From JALEFZ01 sp964564415 (GTDB taxonomy: Bacteria; Bacteroidota; Bacteroidia; J057): 64,000 nt of DNA. Shown here one piece after another: positions 25,321-33,198 of this stretch. Each line of letters begins with the position of its first letter. Position 1 is the stretch's first letter. A program made the position numbers and the translations under genes. A model generated the notes under the pieces. It saw only the letters and a program-made list of their open reading frames with translations. It ran no database searches and was not told the origin of the DNA. The stretch covers positions 124,001 to 188,000 of the forward strand of contig CAZMAV010000005.1 in assembly GCA_964564415.1 (NCBI GenBank), in the 5' to 3' direction.

Positions 25321-27111
25321 ATGACCTCTCAAGAAAAACTGGCCAGAATCAGGGAGAAAATGACCGAAAAGGGACTTTCTGCCTTGATTTTATTTCATAC
25401 CGACCCCCATCAAAGTGAATATCTCGCCGATCGCTGGAATACCATGCCCTGGCTTACAGGCTTTACCGGATCTGCCGGCACGGTTCTCATCACCAGGGAT
25501 CAAGCAGGGGTATGGACAGACTCCCGATACTTCATACAGGCCGAGGAAGAGTTGAAAGATTCCGGCTTCGAATTGCTAAAACTTAAAGTTTCCCATACCT
25601 CAGAATATATTTCATGGCTTTTGGATCATTGCCCGGAAAATGGAAGGGTAGGAGTGGAGGCTTCTATCATTTCCATGGCCCGCAAAGATAAACTGGAAGA
25701 GAAACTCAAGCGCAAGCAACTTCGATTGGTAGATGCCTCTTCCATGATAGAGGAAATTTGGACGGAGCGACCCGGCCGGCCAGAGGAGAAAATATTCGCC
25801 CATGAGGTCGCCTACACCGGTAAGAGCAGAGAGGAAAAAATCAAGATCATCCGGCAACACATGGATGAAGATTTTGCCCAGTTTTACCTCATGACTGCCC
25901 TCGATGAAATTGCCTGGACCTTTAACCTGAGGGGGAAGGACGTCTTCTACAATCCGGTTTTCTATGCCTATGCCATCATTGAAAAGGAAAGGGCCCTGCT
26001 TTTTGTAGATCAAAAGAAAATCGAGGAAGATCTGAGGGAAGAACTCCGTAGCCAGGGAATAGCTCTGAGGAGCTACAATAAGATATTTGACCATCTCTCC
26101 GATCTGCCGCCTAAGGCCTCCCTTGCCTTAGACTCTTCAAAGTTGTCCTGGAAGATGCAGCAAAGCCTCCCCTCCGGCCTTACCCTCGTAAATATTAACT
26201 CCTATGCAGGTCGTCTGAAGGGAGTCAAAAACGAAAGGGAGATCGAGCGAATCCGCAAAGTGATGATACGGGATGGCATTGCCCTGGTCAAATTTTTTCG
26301 CTGGATCAAAGAGGTGGCTGCTGACGAGGGAGTTACCGAATATGAAGCCGGACTTAAATTGGATGAATTTCGAGCCGAACAGCCCCATTATGTAAGTCCT
26401 AGCTTTCATCCCATCGTAGGATACAAAGCCAATGGGGCCATTGTTCATTACCGGGCCGAAGAGGATTCCTCCTCCATGATCTTCGATGATGGCATGCTCC
26501 TGGTCGATTCCGGAGGACAATACCTGGACGGCACTACCGATATTACCCGGACCATCAGCTTCGATCCTCCAAGCCCTGAGAAAAAAAGAGACTTTACCCT
26601 GGTTTTAAAGGGAAATATTCAGCTATCGCGGGCCATATTTCCGGAGGGAACCAAGGGGTTTCAAATCGAAAGCTTGGCCCGAATCCCCCTTTGGAATCAA
26701 TTGATGAACTATGGACATGGTACCGGGCATGGGGTCGGATTTTTCCTCAACGTTCATGAAGGCCCCCAAAGCCTGGGAAGTTCTGCATCAGGAGGTGCGG
26801 CAGTCGCCCTGAAACCCGGAATGCTCACTTCAAACGAACCCGGCATCTACCATGAAGGCAAATACGGGATTCGAATAGAAAACCTGATCCTATGTGTAGA
26901 AAAGGGGGAAAGTGAGAATTATGGTACCTTTTTGGGCTTTGAAGACCTCACCCTTTTTCCAATCGAACGTCAACTGATCGACAAGGAAATGCTAAACAAG
27001 GAGGAGATCGACTGGCTCGATGCCTACCACAACCTTGTCTTCGAACAACTGAGCCCTCATCTGGATGAGGCGGAGAAGGACTGGCTCAAAGAAGCCTGCC
27101 AAGCCCTTTAG
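25321..27111 (+). CDS. Xaa-Pro aminopeptidase, long three-domain form (M24)
   Basis: 596 residues from ATG at 25321 (a TTG 15 nt upstream is in frame but less likely). Two creatinase-like N-terminal domains precede the pita-bread catalytic domain, as in eukaryotic-type aminopeptidase P1. Metal ligands: LVDSGGQYLDGTTDITRT (two Asp), GHGTGHGVGFFLNVHEGP (His), SNEPGIYHEGKYGIRIEN (two Glu). Residues LTGFTGSAGT and VWTDSRYF are typical of the N-domain. It is paired with a second M24 gene and convergent to an M19 dipeptidase frame, making a cluster devoted to dipeptide and proline-peptide breakdown. Its TAG stop is 9 nt from the end of that frame. Confidence 0.93.
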   Translation: MTSQEKLARIREKMTEKGLSALILFHTDPHQSEYLADRWNTMPWLTGFTGSAGTVLITRDQAGVWTDSRYFIQAEEELKDSGFELLKLKVSHTSEYISWLLDHCPENGRVGVEASIISMARKDKLEEKLKRKQLRLVDASSMIEEIWTERPGRPEEKIFAHEVAYTGKSREEKIKIIRQHMDEDFAQFYLMTALDEIAWTFNLRGKDVFYNPVFYAYAIIEKERALLFVDQKKIEEDLREELRSQGIALRSYNKIFDHLSDLPPKASLALDSSKLSWKMQQSLPSGLTLVNINSYAGRLKGVKNEREIERIRKVMIRDGIALVKFFRWIKEVAADEGVTEYEAGLKLDEFRAEQPHYVSPSFHPIVGYKANGAIVHYRAEEDSSSMIFDDGMLLVDSGGQYLDGTTDITRTISFDPPSPEKKRDFTLVLKGNIQLSRAIFPEGTKGFQIESLARIPLWNQLMNYGHGTGHGVGFFLNVHEGPQSLGSSASGGAAVALKPGMLTSNEPGIYHEGKYGIRIENLILCVEKGESENYGTFLGFEDLTLFPIERQLIDKEMLNKEEIDWLDAYHNLVFEQLSPHLDEAEKDWLKEACQAL

Positions 27112-27117
27112 GAAAAG

Positions 27118-28383
27118 CTAGCTTTGAAGTTGAAGGCTTTGAGCAATTCTTTCAACTTCATTCTATACCTTGGAGACATTGTTGTCGCATATTTTCTCAA
27201 TGTGCTCTGTGCTATAGCCGCTGCGCAGGAGTTCGGCGATGAGGTTGGGATACTGAGACACATCTTTCAGGCCAATGGGCTGCGTATCTCCTACTCCGTC
27301 AGAGTCAGACCCAAAGCCAACATGATCTACCCCGACCAATTGGACAACGTGGTCGATGTGATCGGCCACAACCTTAACATCGGAGTAGACGTATCCGTTT
27401 TTCTCCATGAATTTGGCTTGCTTGGCCAGGTAAAGAGAATCCCGCCGGCCTTTTTGGGGATCAAGGTAAGGCTCAAGGGCTTTCCTCATTCGGGTGGATC
27501 GGGTCCGGATGACAGAATCTACAAAAGTAGAACCAAAGTTGATTTGAACGACCCCTCCGTTTGCTGCCAGGGCCCTGATCATCTGGTCGGACATGTTGCG
27601 CTCGAAGCCCGGCGTAAATTTTCTGCAGGAGGAGTGGGAAGCAATGGCCGGCGCCTTGGTGATAGCCATCACATCCTAAAAGGTACTGTCAGACACGTGG
27701 GAAATATCGACCATGATGCCTACCCGATTCATTTCCCTGACAACTTTTTCCCCAAAAGGACTCAGGCCATTCCAAAAACGAGTGCTGTCATAGGAGGAAT
27801 CTCCGATGTTATTTACCTTGCTGTGTGCCAGGGTAATCTATCTCACCCCTCTATCGTAGAAATGCTGAACATTAGCAAGGTCCATTTCTATACCGGAACC
27901 ATTTTCCATCCCTATGGGCAGTGCGATTTTACCCTCCTGGGGAAGCCTTTTCACATCACTCGGACTGCGGGCTATCCCATATTTGTCGGGATGAGTCCTA
28001 ACGATGCGCTCGACCATGTCGATCAGGGTATCTGCTACCTACTTAGACCTCCCCTCATTCTTTTGTAGGCTGGCGGGAAGATAAATGGACATAAAAGGAG
28101 CGTCAAGACCTCCCCTTTTTGCTCTGATATAATCAAAATCTCCATCCTTTGTGCCTCCTCCGCGTTCTACATATTCTCGCTGAACTTCAGAGCCTTTAAC
28201 CCTCAAGCGATAAGGTAGGTCTACATGGCCGTCGGTAATGATAAACGCATGGGCCAGGGAATCCGCCTGTGATAGATAAGGAAAATAAAGAGGCTGGTCA
28301 TCTTTGTTCTTTTGCTCCGATTGACAGGACAAAAGGGAAAGTAAAAGCACAAAAGCAGACAAAGGAAGGAGTAGCTTATTCAT
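27118..28383 (-). pseudogene. M19 membrane dipeptidase frame interrupted by four in-frame TAG codons
   Basis: One continuous 422-codon frame with a lipoprotein signal peptide (LLLPLSAFVLLLSLLSC) and full similarity to M19 renal-type dipeptidases. It contains TAG at 28041-28039, 27840-27838, 27678-27676 and 27165-27163, and ends with TAG at 27120-27118. No TAA, TGA or frameshift is present. Active-site residues are intact: HVD, the bridging Glu in GMENG, SHSSCR and GSDSDG. In family context the second and third TAG stand where Tyr is usual (DRGVR*ITL, STF*DVM) and the fourth where Trp is usual (KV*NEVE). Elsewhere in the window TAG is a normal stop, so the simple reading is a young pseudogene; amber readthrough is the alternative. 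Confidence 0.85.
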
Positions 28384-28423
28384 AAAATTATTTTGGCTTG
28401 GCCAGTTATATTTTCATGGAACG

Positions 28424-28451
28424 AAAAAAGCCCCGTCTACGATGACGGAGC
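28424..28451 (-). terminator. Intrinsic terminator of the sulfotransferase-like gene
   Basis: Minus strand: stem GCTCCGTC/GACGGGGC (arms 28451-28444 and 28437-28430, one wobble), 6-nt loop, followed by six T residues (28429-28424). Confidence 0.85.
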
Positions 28452-28487
28452 TGGAAAGAGATTATAATATTTTAACGTTGAATCAGG

Positions 28488-29192
28488 TCAGTTGGACTGA
28501 GCTACCAGCATGGAATTTTGCTCATCGGTCTCCATGGGAGACTCCGCCTGGGTCAAAAGGTCCACGTAGCAGTCAAAACATTTTTCGTAAGCCTGGTCTC
28601 CTTCCTCCCCTATCATAAAGTTGGTCTGTCCTTGTGAAGAGCTGTAGAGTGACTGTAGGTCTCCTCTCTTGTACCACCTCATCATCTGGGTTTTATAGGG
28701 AATTCCTACGTGATGACAGATAGAAGTCAAGGTATATTTAGGGTCGAGGGCCAGGGTTCTCGTGTCGATGACCATGACCCTACTCCCTCCAGCCACAAGG
28801 AGGTGATAGAGGCGATGTTGCATGGTGTAGGCCTCCAGCACTTGAGGGGCTCGTACCCTCAAAGCTCTCGGGTGTCTGATGAGCATGACATGATGGAAGG
28901 AAGAAAGGAAGTTGAGGTTGACGCCCAGCAGGTGAAGGGGAATTTCGTGGAGGAATAAATGGTTTTTTTCCTTGCTTCCCAACAGTTGATGGATGATTTG
29001 ATCTGGGCGGGAGTCGAATGCAGCCAGAACTTCTTCCCTTTCCGGGGGCATGGCGCCTGTCCGCTGCAAGTAATGGGCCTGAAAGGGCCGGTCGACGATT
29101 CGGATGTCCTTCCGTTGAGCAAAAGCCTGCATAAGAGGATAGGCTGGATGCTGCGGACCCGACCAAAGGCAGATGCGCTTTTTTTTCACCAT
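28488..29192 (-). CDS. Sulfotransferase-like protein with a divergent PAPS loop
   Basis: 234 residues. The N-terminus RICLWSGPQHPAYPLMQAFAQR matches the start of the sulfotransferase family usually written as SGPRN(I/V)STALMYSFAQR, and DRPFQAHYL and VMLIRHPRAL correspond to the following strand and the 3'-phosphate loop. In the 5'-phosphosulfate loop the normal Arg-Asn-x-Ser-Thr is replaced by Gln-His-Pro-Ala-Tyr, so PAPS binding may be lost or altered. No signal peptide. It lies behind the M19 frame on the same strand, with its own terminator. Confidence 0.6.
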   Translation of the reverse strand: MVKKKRICLWSGPQHPAYPLMQAFAQRKDIRIVDRPFQAHYLQRTGAMPPEREEVLAAFDSRPDQIIHQLLGSKEKNHLFLHEIPLHLLGVNLNFLSSFHHVMLIRHPRALRVRAPQVLEAYTMQHRLYHLLVAGGSRVMVIDTRTLALDPKYTLTSICHHVGIPYKTQMMRWYKRGDLQSLYSSSQGQTNFMIGEEGDQAYEKCFDCYVDLLTQAESPMETDEQNSMLVAQSN

Positions 29193-29322
29193 AACGATAG
29201 AAAAAAGTAGTAGTAGTCAGTTATTTTCTTGGCATTTCAATTTAAGAAAAATCTCACATTATGCCAATGTCGGAATTGTGTTATTTTTTAGAAAACCTAC
29301 CATCTGACCTTTCCATGAAGAT

Positions 29323-31035
29323 TTAATTGGAGGGAATTTCCTTTTCCAATCGATTGATTTGCTTCTCTATTTCCTTGTAGCGTTCCATCATTCGATCGTA
29401 TTGTTCTATCTCCCCCTCAAGCATTTTGTCAAAATCCCTAAAGTTTTGATCGATCTTTTGTCTGATATGCTTGATGTAGGATTTTAGCTTATCCAGCAAT
29501 TCTGCCTTGAGTTGGGCCCTTCCCTCTTTGATTTCCTTGGCAAATCCATTGGTTATTTTTCCCCTACGTATGGCTACAGCCCCTCCGGCAAAGATGAGTC
29601 CTACCCCAGAGATAATGCCTCCGGTAATATCAAAGGTGGTGATAGCTACCAGGACAGCTCCGATAACAGCGATTCCTGAACCCGCCGCCAATTCCGGAGA
29701 GAAGGAAGAAGCCTGGGGAAAAACCTCCTTGCCTACAAAATTATCGGTGTCTTTCATGAACTGCTGGTAGCGATCTCTGAGGTCTCTGAGCACGGATCGC
29801 CTTCGCTCCGATATTACTCCAAATATATCATCGTCCTGCTTAAGTACGGCCTGCTTATTTTGTACCTTCAAGTTGATGATCCTGGCCATCTGACTGATAG
29901 AATCTGCAATTTCCTCTACTCCCTCCTGGAGTTTATGGGTGAAGTTTTTCTCCAATTCCAATTCCAGGTCCTTGGTCAGCCCCTCCAACCAGGCCTTGGG
30001 AGAGGACTGCTTGCTGAAAATAGACTTGAAGGACATGCCCGTAATTTTGAAAAATCCCAGTCCTTCGGAAAGTTCGCGTTTGCTTTGGCTGGTAATGCGG
30101 TCATATTCCTTGATAAGATCCTCAGCCAATTTATCTACCTGCTTGTTTGACCTTTCTTCCTGATCTTTCAGAGTCAATTGTACGTCGTCCCTGAATTCCT
30201 TGTCGGCATTTATGTGAGCCTCCAATTTTTGCAGGGAAGCCAATATTTTTTCGTGGAGGTTGCGGGTGGTTTCCAGGCTGGAGGAAAGCTTTAGCAGGTA
30301 GGCATTTTTTGAAATGATATTTTCCTGAATGAAGCTTTTGAGCGGTAAAAAACCACTTTCTTCCTTTCCCTCGATTTCATCCTTGGCAGAAACAGCAAAT
30401 ACATTTGGCTCTGGCACCCCCTTTTTCTTGGCATAATCTTCCACTCCCTTCATGTTGACCTGAAGGTCTTTTTCTTCTATGAGGTCAGCTTGTTGGAGGA
30501 CAAAGATGGTCTTTTTGCGCCAATCCTTGTGTACATAGTCGAAAAAATCCCAGGCTGACTGTCGATAGGGGTTTTTGGCTTCAAAGACAAATACGATGAG
30601 GTCAGAGCGGGGGATAAAGTCCTCTGTGATTTTCTCATGCTCTTCAGAGATGGTATTGGTGCCCGGGGTATCTACCACAGAGATATATTTGAGAATGTCC
30701 ACCGGAAGGATAATCTTTTTAAAGTTTTTGGTGATCTCGATGGTTTCCTTCTCACTTCCGAATATGACCTGCTGTATGCTGTCAGTGCAAGGTTCAGGAG
30801 CTACCTTGACGATTTCTCTGCCCGTATCGAGGAGGGCATTGATAAAGCTACTTTTTCCGGATTTTACTTCTCCGACTATAACGAAAAGAAAGGGTTCTCC
30901 AATGGTGTTTCTTAGTTCGCTGACCGTCTCGGCCAATTCGGTATTTTGTATATCAATAGCCAACTGGTGTACCTGTTTGGCAATTTCCTCCAGTTTAATG
31001 CGATATCCTTTGATACCTTTTGATATGAGTTTCAT
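29323..31035 (-). CDS. Bacterial dynamin-like GTPase
   Basis: 570 residues from ATG at 31035, preferred because the frame further upstream runs into the repeat region. The GTPase has G1 GEVKSGKSS at 55-63 and G3 DTPGTN at about 122; the G4 position reads QQAD rather than TKxD. A long helical region with many Lys/Glu follows (residues about 240-440), then a hydrophobic hairpin-like segment around 470-510 (GSGIAVIGAVLVAITTF; GIISGVGLIFAGGAVAI) that would insert into membrane, and a helical C-terminus. This is the layout of bacterial dynamin-like proteins, which remodel or tether membranes. No second dynamin gene is adjacent. A tandem repeat array lies directly upstream. Confidence 0.85.
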   Translation of the reverse strand: MKLISKGIKGYRIKLEEIAKQVHQLAIDIQNTELAETVSELRNTIGEPFLFVIVGEVKSGKSSFINALLDTGREIVKVAPEPCTDSIQQVIFGSEKETIEITKNFKKIILPVDILKYISVVDTPGTNTISEEHEKITEDFIPRSDLIVFVFEAKNPYRQSAWDFFDYVHKDWRKKTIFVLQQADLIEEKDLQVNMKGVEDYAKKKGVPEPNVFAVSAKDEIEGKEESGFLPLKSFIQENIISKNAYLLKLSSSLETTRNLHEKILASLQKLEAHINADKEFRDDVQLTLKDQEERSNKQVDKLAEDLIKEYDRITSQSKRELSEGLGFFKITGMSFKSIFSKQSSPKAWLEGLTKDLELELEKNFTHKLQEGVEEIADSISQMARIINLKVQNKQAVLKQDDDIFGVISERRRSVLRDLRDRYQQFMKDTDNFVGKEVFPQASSFSPELAAGSGIAVIGAVLVAITTFDITGGIISGVGLIFAGGAVAIRRGKITNGFAKEIKEGRAQLKAELLDKLKSYIKHIRQKIDQNFRDFDKMLEGEIEQYDRMMERYKEIEKQINRLEKEIPSN

Positions 31036-31090
31036 AGTACAATAATAAAGAAAACTCCCGACACGTGGACCATACCTGCCGGGATTAAAT

Positions 31091-31358
31091 AAAAACCGAG
31101 GGACTCTATCCAATTTGGACAGAATCAACCCCGGCCCTTGCTCTGAAAACCGAGGGACTCAATATCCAATTTGGACAGAATCAACCCCGGCCCTTGCTCT
31201 GAAAACCGAGGGACTCANNNNNNNNNNNNNNNNNNNNNNNNNNNNNNNNNNNNNNNNNNNNNNNNNNNNNNNNNNNNNNNNNNNNNNNNNNNNNNNNNNN
31301 NNNNNNNNNNNNNNNNNATATCCAATTTGGACAGAATCAACCCCGGCCCTTGCTCTGA
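31091..31358 (-). repeat. 56-bp tandem repeat array, copy number hidden by assembly gap
   Basis: A 54-bp copy (31096-31149), a 56-bp copy (31150-31205), the start of a third copy running into the N stretch, and a last partial copy after it (31318-31358) are nearly identical. The unit is not a multiple of 3 and its forward-frame peptides are an accident. Read on the minus strand each unit is a long hairpin: CCGGGG and GATTC (31190-31185, 31182-31178) pair with GAGTC and CCTCGG (31160-31150), an inner TCCAA/TTGGA stem sits at the tip, and TTTTC follows. The array lies in the 5' region of the dynamin-like gene, on its coding strand. Confidence 0.9.
31218..31317. other. Assembly gap of exactly 100 N
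   Basis: One hundred undetermined bases flanked on both sides by copies of the same 56-bp repeat. A round 100 N usually marks a scaffold join of unknown length, so the array may be much longer or shorter than shown. Confidence 0.95.
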
Positions 31359-31776
31359 GAACCATTAACCTCTTCCGATTCGGAAAAAATTAACTGGCCG
31401 TGTGTATGTTTATGTAATTTCTTTATGATTACATTACAAACATAAGCGAATGTTTATCTTCTTTTTGACCTCTCTGAACCAATGGTCAGATTTTTAGATA
31501 GAATGGTTTTTTGTGGCTTATTAGCTGTTGAACTGCGATTTTTTATTTTCGAAATTCAATAAGCTTTACACAAAAAAAATTCGCTAGATTAAAAATTAAA
31601 TATTCAAATAACGGATTAAACCTGAAATGGTTAATTTTTTAAAAATGAAAAATTAGTCTTGAAAAGCTGGGTTTCTATCATGAAAGGCCCCCTTTTGGCT
31701 TACATGCTAAAGTTTGCAAAAAGTAGACCAAAGCTTATTCTCAGGGCAAATGTGTAAGGATAGAGGGAAGAAGTGT
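31359..31776. other. AT-rich gene-free region with an imperfect inverted repeat
   Basis: About 420 bp without a supported gene between the repeat array and the TonB-TPR gene end. It holds an inverted repeat TATGTTTATGTAAT (31405-31418) facing ATTACAT-tac-AAACATA (31428-31444). On the minus strand TATGTTTG, a -7-like sequence (complement of 31436-31443), is part of it. No ORF or RNA I can support otherwise. Confidence 0.4.
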
Positions 31777-32883
31777 CTAATTTTGTGCAGCATCGGCAAT
31801 ACAGCATTCCTCTGAAATCTGCCTCCATTGCTGTTTTTCTTCATCATAAACGGGAGGAAAAGCGTGGAGGACACTACAAGCTTCCTCATAAGCTCCTATG
31901 TTTGAGAGGATCTGGGCTTTTTGCCAGGCTGCCTGGCAGTAATAGGGAAAAAGATCCAAAGCATTTTGGGCATCGTTGAGGGCTTGGCCAGGATCTTTGA
32001 GATGGAGGTGAATCATGGATTTTAGGAGGTAGGCTTGAGCAAGAATCCGGGGATTTTTGTTGGTCTTTATCACCCAGTAGAGGTCGTTGAAGGCAGGAAG
32101 GTAGGACTTCTGCTCCAAACGGCTCCGGCAGCGTGCCAGATAGAGGATGGGTAGGTGATTGCGAATGTGAAGATGATCCTCCTCCAGCTCTTCTCCCAGG
32201 GCTATGGCCTCCGTAAAGGCTCCCTCTGCTTGTTCAAAATTACCCAGCCGAGACTCCGATTGAGCATACAGTTCCCAGGAACCCATTAGAATTTCCCTTG
32301 AAACTTCGTGCCTGGCCTTTTTCTTGGAGGGATTAAGGTAGATGCTCGACCACGCCAACCTACGGGCCTGTACAAAATTCTGCTCACCATAGTAACTTCT
32401 AGCCCTGCTGAGCATTTTTTCAGCTTTTTTGTGCCCCCTGGTGAAAAGTCCAAGGCTTTCACGGTTATTGTCTTTGTTTAATCCCTTGTATGGATTCTGT
32501 TGTAAGTCAAATTCGAACAATAAGTTGAGCCAAAAGTCCATGGGCTCACCTTTCAAGATGGCTGGCTCAAAACTCAGTTTTCCGATATGTTTCTCGACAG
32601 CCTCCGCCAGCATGGGATGTCCAAGCCGCATGATCTCGTGCTTGATGTACTTCCCCGTCTTGTCTACCAAGATCCGACACAAGACTTTGCCTTCTACCTG
32701 GGCTTTTAATGCCTGGACAGGATAGCCGATCTCCCGTTTGATAATCTCGAGATTGGTGGGATAGGCTGCCTGATCTACAAAAATAAATTCATGAATGCCG
32801 GGTTTCTCTGCCTGAAACTGGGCAAATAAAGAATTGAAGTTAGGGGTAAGTAAAAGAAGAATAGAAATGATACGGAACAACAT
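31777..32883 (-). CDS. Secreted TonB C-terminal domain plus TPR protein
   Basis: 368 residues with a signal peptide (FRIISILLLLTPNFNSLFA). Residues about 40-125 resemble a TonB C-terminal domain: YPVQALKAQVEGKVLCRILVDKTGKYIKHEIMRLGHPMLAEAVEKH. The remainder (about 145-365) is helical with TPR-like repeats, for example EQAEGAFTEAIALGEELEEDH and DPGQALNDAQNALDLFPYY. It lacks the N-terminal membrane helix and Pro-rich linker of a true TonB, so it is not an energy transducer itself; the domain probably mediates protein contacts in the periplasm. Monocistronic. Confidence 0.75.
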   Translation of the reverse strand: MLFRIISILLLLTPNFNSLFAQFQAEKPGIHEFIFVDQAAYPTNLEIIKREIGYPVQALKAQVEGKVLCRILVDKTGKYIKHEIMRLGHPMLAEAVEKHIGKLSFEPAILKGEPMDFWLNLLFEFDLQQNPYKGLNKDNNRESLGLFTRGHKKAEKMLSRARSYYGEQNFVQARRLAWSSIYLNPSKKKARHEVSREILMGSWELYAQSESRLGNFEQAEGAFTEAIALGEELEEDHLHIRNHLPILYLARCRSRLEQKSYLPAFNDLYWVIKTNKNPRILAQAYLLKSMIHLHLKDPGQALNDAQNALDLFPYYCQAAWQKAQILSNIGAYEEACSVLHAFPPVYDEEKQQWRQISEECCIADAAQN

Positions 32884-33137
32884 AAATTAAGTTATGAAAA
32901 AGTTTTCTGTATATTAAATATAGATAAAATCTTTATTATTTACTTGACTTTGTCATTTATTCAATTTTAGATATGGTAAGTTATAATGGTCTCAGCCCTA
33001 AGTCTCTTTGTTAGATCAGGGCTATCATTTTTAGAAATAGCTTTCAGGGAATTTTTGCGAGGGAAAATTAATTTATATTATTGTAATAATCACAAATTGT
33101 ATATTTAAGTATTGCTTTTAATAAGTAAGGAAATTAT
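32884..33137. other. AT-rich intergenic region
   Basis: Only a weak 6-bp hairpin AGCCCT/AGGGCT (32994-32999, 33018-33023) followed by ATCATTTTT on the plus strand. No gene supported. Confidence 0.3.
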
Positions 33138-33163
33138 AAAAAAAGCCTCCCAGGAGAGAGGCT
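33138..33163 (-). terminator. Intrinsic terminator of the VWA gene
   Basis: Minus strand: AGCCTC/GAGGCT stem (33163-33158 with 33149-33144), 8-nt loop, followed by T-run (33144-33138). It lies 36 nt past the VWA stop. Confidence 0.75.
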
Positions 33164-33198
33164 TCACTGCATTTGCTCATAGAAAGAGCCCTGAGGAA

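Noticed and set aside
27124..28068. 314-codon plus-strand open frame
   Set aside because: It is antisense to the M19 dipeptidase frame, whose protein similarity and catalytic residues are on the minus strand; the plus-strand product resembles nothing.
27163..28383. Frameshifted dipeptidase gene
   Set aside because: Reading the minus strand shows a single frame throughout; the breaks are TAG codons at fixed multiples of three, not indels.
27118..28383. Genome-wide TAG reassignment
   Set aside because: Several intact genes in the window end in TAG at their normal C-terminus (dapF, the DAHP synthase fusion, the long M24 gene, the BtuF-like gene).
31091..31358. CRISPR array
   Set aside because: Units are identical over their whole 54-56 bp with no unique spacers and no cas genes nearby; it is a plain tandem repeat.
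31115..31393. Protein-coding frame through the repeat array
   Set aside because: The frame crosses 100 N, the unit length of 56 is not a multiple of three, and the peptide only reflects the DNA repeat.
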